A stretch of 64,000 nucleotides of DNA, taken from assembly GCF_001411555.2 (NCBI RefSeq), contig NC_049908.1:26760724-26824723 (forward strand). The letters are read 5' to 3'. Shown piece by piece: positions 61,401-64,000 of the stretch. The DNA is from Juglans regia. Lineage: Eukaryota > Streptophyta > Magnoliopsida > Fagales > Juglandaceae. The notes under the pieces were generated by a model, which saw only the letters and a list, made by a program, of their open reading frames with translations, was not told the origin of the DNA and ran no database searches. Made by a program: the position numbers and the translations under genes. The number at the start of each line of letters is the position of its first letter. Positions within the stretch are counted from its first letter, which is position 1.

Positions 61401-62837
61401 TGTAACACCCGGGCCTAGCGCCAAGCCTGTTTGTTATTATTATTATTATTGGGTTAAAAATATTTTAATGGGCCGAAAATATTTTTAAGACAAGTCACAA
61501 GATTATAGAGTTTTGGATCGAAGCCCAAAAGTCAAAGGAAAAGGCCATTTATCGTGCCATATCCATGAGCCCAAATACATGGAATGAACCAGTAAGCCCA
61601 AGCCCGTGTTACCTTATTTTTCAGACTCCACGATTCTACACGTTTTACGTCAGTTTTATCCCTATTCATGCACACACACATCTCCTTCTTTTCTCTAGGG
61701 TTTTTTTTTTTTTTTTTTCGTATTGCCCTTTTGATATATATTTAAGCACTTATCATCACATGCACGTACGCCTATATTTTCTCCTCTTTTTGTGTTTGTT
61801 TTGTTTCAAACATCTTTTCTTCCACACGTTAACTTCCCCGTATGTGTTATTATTATTTTTTATTTTTTTTCTCTTCTTTCCGTCTATATTTCTTAATTCT
61901 CGTAAGTTTTCATCTCGTCCACTCCATGCACACACACGACACATCCGCGCGCACGTCTCTCTCTCGGCTCTTTAGGGTTTTATTTTTTCTTTGGTCATTT
62001 ATTCATCTATATATTTGCACGTTCTTCATCCTCAACGAAAACCTAGAGTTTGCCGCTTCTTCTTTTTCACACCTCAGCCTCCATCACCCACTGTACCCTC
62101 TCGTTGCTGTAGCACAATTCATCCATTCTCCACTGTGAACGTCAGTTAAGACATCACCACCGTGCCCACTGCCCAGACACACGAAGCTGTCACCTAGAGT
62201 CCCGTAGCCTCTACTGCAAGCTTCGGTTTCCTCTGTTTTTGTATCCAAAAACAAAGCAGCTTGCAGCCACCATAAACTGCTGCAATACCCTCCACCGAGA
62301 GCCCTACCACGTTGTGACCCCACCTCACGAAAACCACGACGGTTAACTCTACCGTGAGCCGCCCCTCTCACGGAAAACCCAGCCGTTTATTCCCCTGTTT
62401 TTAGCCACCCGAAACAGAGGTCCACCCGTTGGACCACTGGACCACTACACTGCACTGCACTGCACCGCACCGTACCAACCACTCCAAGCCGTCGCCACCC
62501 GCACGGAAAAGGGCTCTGAACACCCTCAGGCCACCCCAGCCATAGCACCCCCTCACGGTGAGTACCTCCCTCGGTTACTCCCTCCTTTCTCTCTGCCCTC
62601 TCTCGCTCACCTCTCCCTCTCTTTCTCTCATGCTCAGCGCAGCTCGACGGAAGCTCCGCCACACTCATGCTCTCTGCCGCACCATCACAGCCCCTCCAGC
62701 CAGCACCGTCGCCCCTTACCCCCCCACGCGTGCCTCGGTTTCCCTTGGGTAAGCCCCTACCGCCGCTTACTGGGTGTTATCCCGTGTATTGTGTGTGCAT
62801 CTAGTTTTATTCTTATAAGTGATGTACATACATAGTG

Positions 62838-62870
<33 letters not shown>

Positions 62871-64000
62871 GATATATAAAGTGTTAACTTGATAGTTGAG
62901 TTCTATTACCAGTTTTACCCTTATACTTTCTAGAAATATGTTTTCGGATGAAGGTATTTATTTATTTATTTTTGTTGTTATGTTAAAATGAGTTTTGGTT
63001 TTAAGTCTCATAAAACATTATTTTTGTGTAGAAAATATTTTAATAATATTGTTAACTAAATGAAGTAAACCTATTTTTTTTAAGAGAGGAATTTTTCATG
63101 GCGTATTTTATAAGATTTTTAAAGTAGTCTAAGTATTCTATTAATTTATAATACGTTGTTGGTAATTTAGATATTTTAAATATTACTTTTTATTGAGTTC
63201 CGTAATTGTCTTAACACTTGTTCGATTAAATCTCTTATTCGGTACGAATTCGATTAAGTGGATATTGATGGTTTTAGAAAATGATGGTATTTTTGGAATT
63301 ATGATAACTTTAGGTTTTGAGGATTTAAAATAGGTTCCTTTAGCAATTTAGGTTTGAATATCGAAATACGTGATTGATTGAAAATTTACGAGAATTACGT
63401 GATTTTTATAGGTGACGATTAATATTTGTTCGACATTTTGAGGAAATTTTTGAAAGGCTAAGAAGTTCAGGTAAGCGAGGTTCCTATGCTAGACTTTGCA
63501 TTAAAATAAAATGAGCTGAGATTATTTTTGAAAAATATACATATTTGATTTTGGAAACAAATTTGAACTACCTCAGTTATTTGTTTTGCATTACTCATGA
63601 GATTCTGTTTAAGAAGAAATTATTTTCTGTCATGACTGGTGTAGACATGAGCTTATTTTTTACATTCTATTTCTGAACTTTGAAAAATAGAGCGAATATG
63701 AAATTTTGTGCATAAATTATGTTGTGTTATGATTTTGTTCTGTTCTGAAGATTTTCTGTACTCTGATATGTTCTGATGTGATTTTTGAAAAACCTCTGGT
63801 ATAACATTCTGTTTCTGTTTCTGTTCCGTTCTGACCTCACCACAGGTGTAAAACTGTGGCTTTTGTTTGGGTTGGTACCAACTTTTCTATTTCTGGTGCA
63901 CCCATTTTGGAAACAAAGTGGTTTTCTGTGTGGTCTTTTCTATGTACACACTTGGGGCTCCGAGAATGAATAAAGGAAAGATTCACATTCTGTTTCTGCT
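61401..64000 (+). mobile_element. Probable Gypsy-type LTR, running off the window
   Basis: It starts TGTAACACCCGGGCCTAGCG, a form of LTR start common in plant Gypsy elements. GC- and CCACC-rich sequence follows (about 62040-62760), then T-rich sequence with repeated GTTCTGTTCTGA and GGTTGGTACCAACTTTTC words near the end. The open frames inside are repetitive and show no domain. No second LTR, primer site or polyprotein is in view, so the call is inferential. Alternatively part could be the leader of an unseen gene. A (TA)n tract lies at 62838-62865. Confidence 0.45.

Noticed and set aside
61565..62752. Possible coding exons in the GC-rich block near the right edge
   Set aside because: The frames are repetitive, unsupported by splice structure, and sit inside an LTR-like sequence.

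Overview
The window is nuclear DNA of a woody eudicot, most likely from the Fagales (walnut, hickory or a relative). That placement is an inference from the mix of repeats and the protein resemblances; no search was run. The sequence is AT-rich, with plant-type GT-AG introns, LRR receptor genes, a peroxisomal malate dehydrogenase, and many LINEs, MITEs, Helitron-like, TRIM and LTR elements.

Layout. Positions 1-535 hold the 3' end of an LRR receptor-like protein gene (copy A). Its flank runs to about 9.2 kb and is repeated at about 29.8-36.4 kb (copy B), so the region contains an old tandem segmental duplication. Between the copies lie two decayed LINEs (about 9.6-14.1 and 15.2-20.7 kb), LINE 3' stubs, a decayed CACTA-type transposon (about 23.3-25.5 kb) and locally duplicated non-coding DNA.

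Copy B of the receptor gene (27964-30279) is the most striking object. Its 5' UTR, signal peptide, N-cap and first LRRs match a BAM1-like CLAVATA1-family receptor kinase that lies 10 kb downstream (40384-43916). Its C-terminal two thirds are those of an RLP: LRRs, island, membrane anchor and short tail, with no kinase. Within the BAM-derived part, 193 codons (about eight LRRs) are missing in frame. It is an intact open frame and looks like a natural BAM/RLP fusion receptor.

From 44 to 56 kb no gene is supported. This stretch carries MITEs, TRIM copies, two Helitron-like elements, a 196-bp perfect tandem duplication and a perfect 15-bp hairpin. A nine-exon glyoxysomal NAD-malate dehydrogenase gene with a PTS2 presequence occupies 60457-56438 on the minus strand. 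The last 2.6 kb resemble a long Gypsy-type LTR that runs off the window.

How the genes relate. The RLP copies, the fusion and the BAM1-like kinase form one LRR-receptor cluster at the cell surface. RLPs generally signal through a partner kinase such as SOBIR1, and BAM kinases perceive CLE peptides. The malate dehydrogenase is metabolically unrelated. Several insertions in copy A have a matching empty site in copy B, which orders events: duplication first, transposon insertions later.
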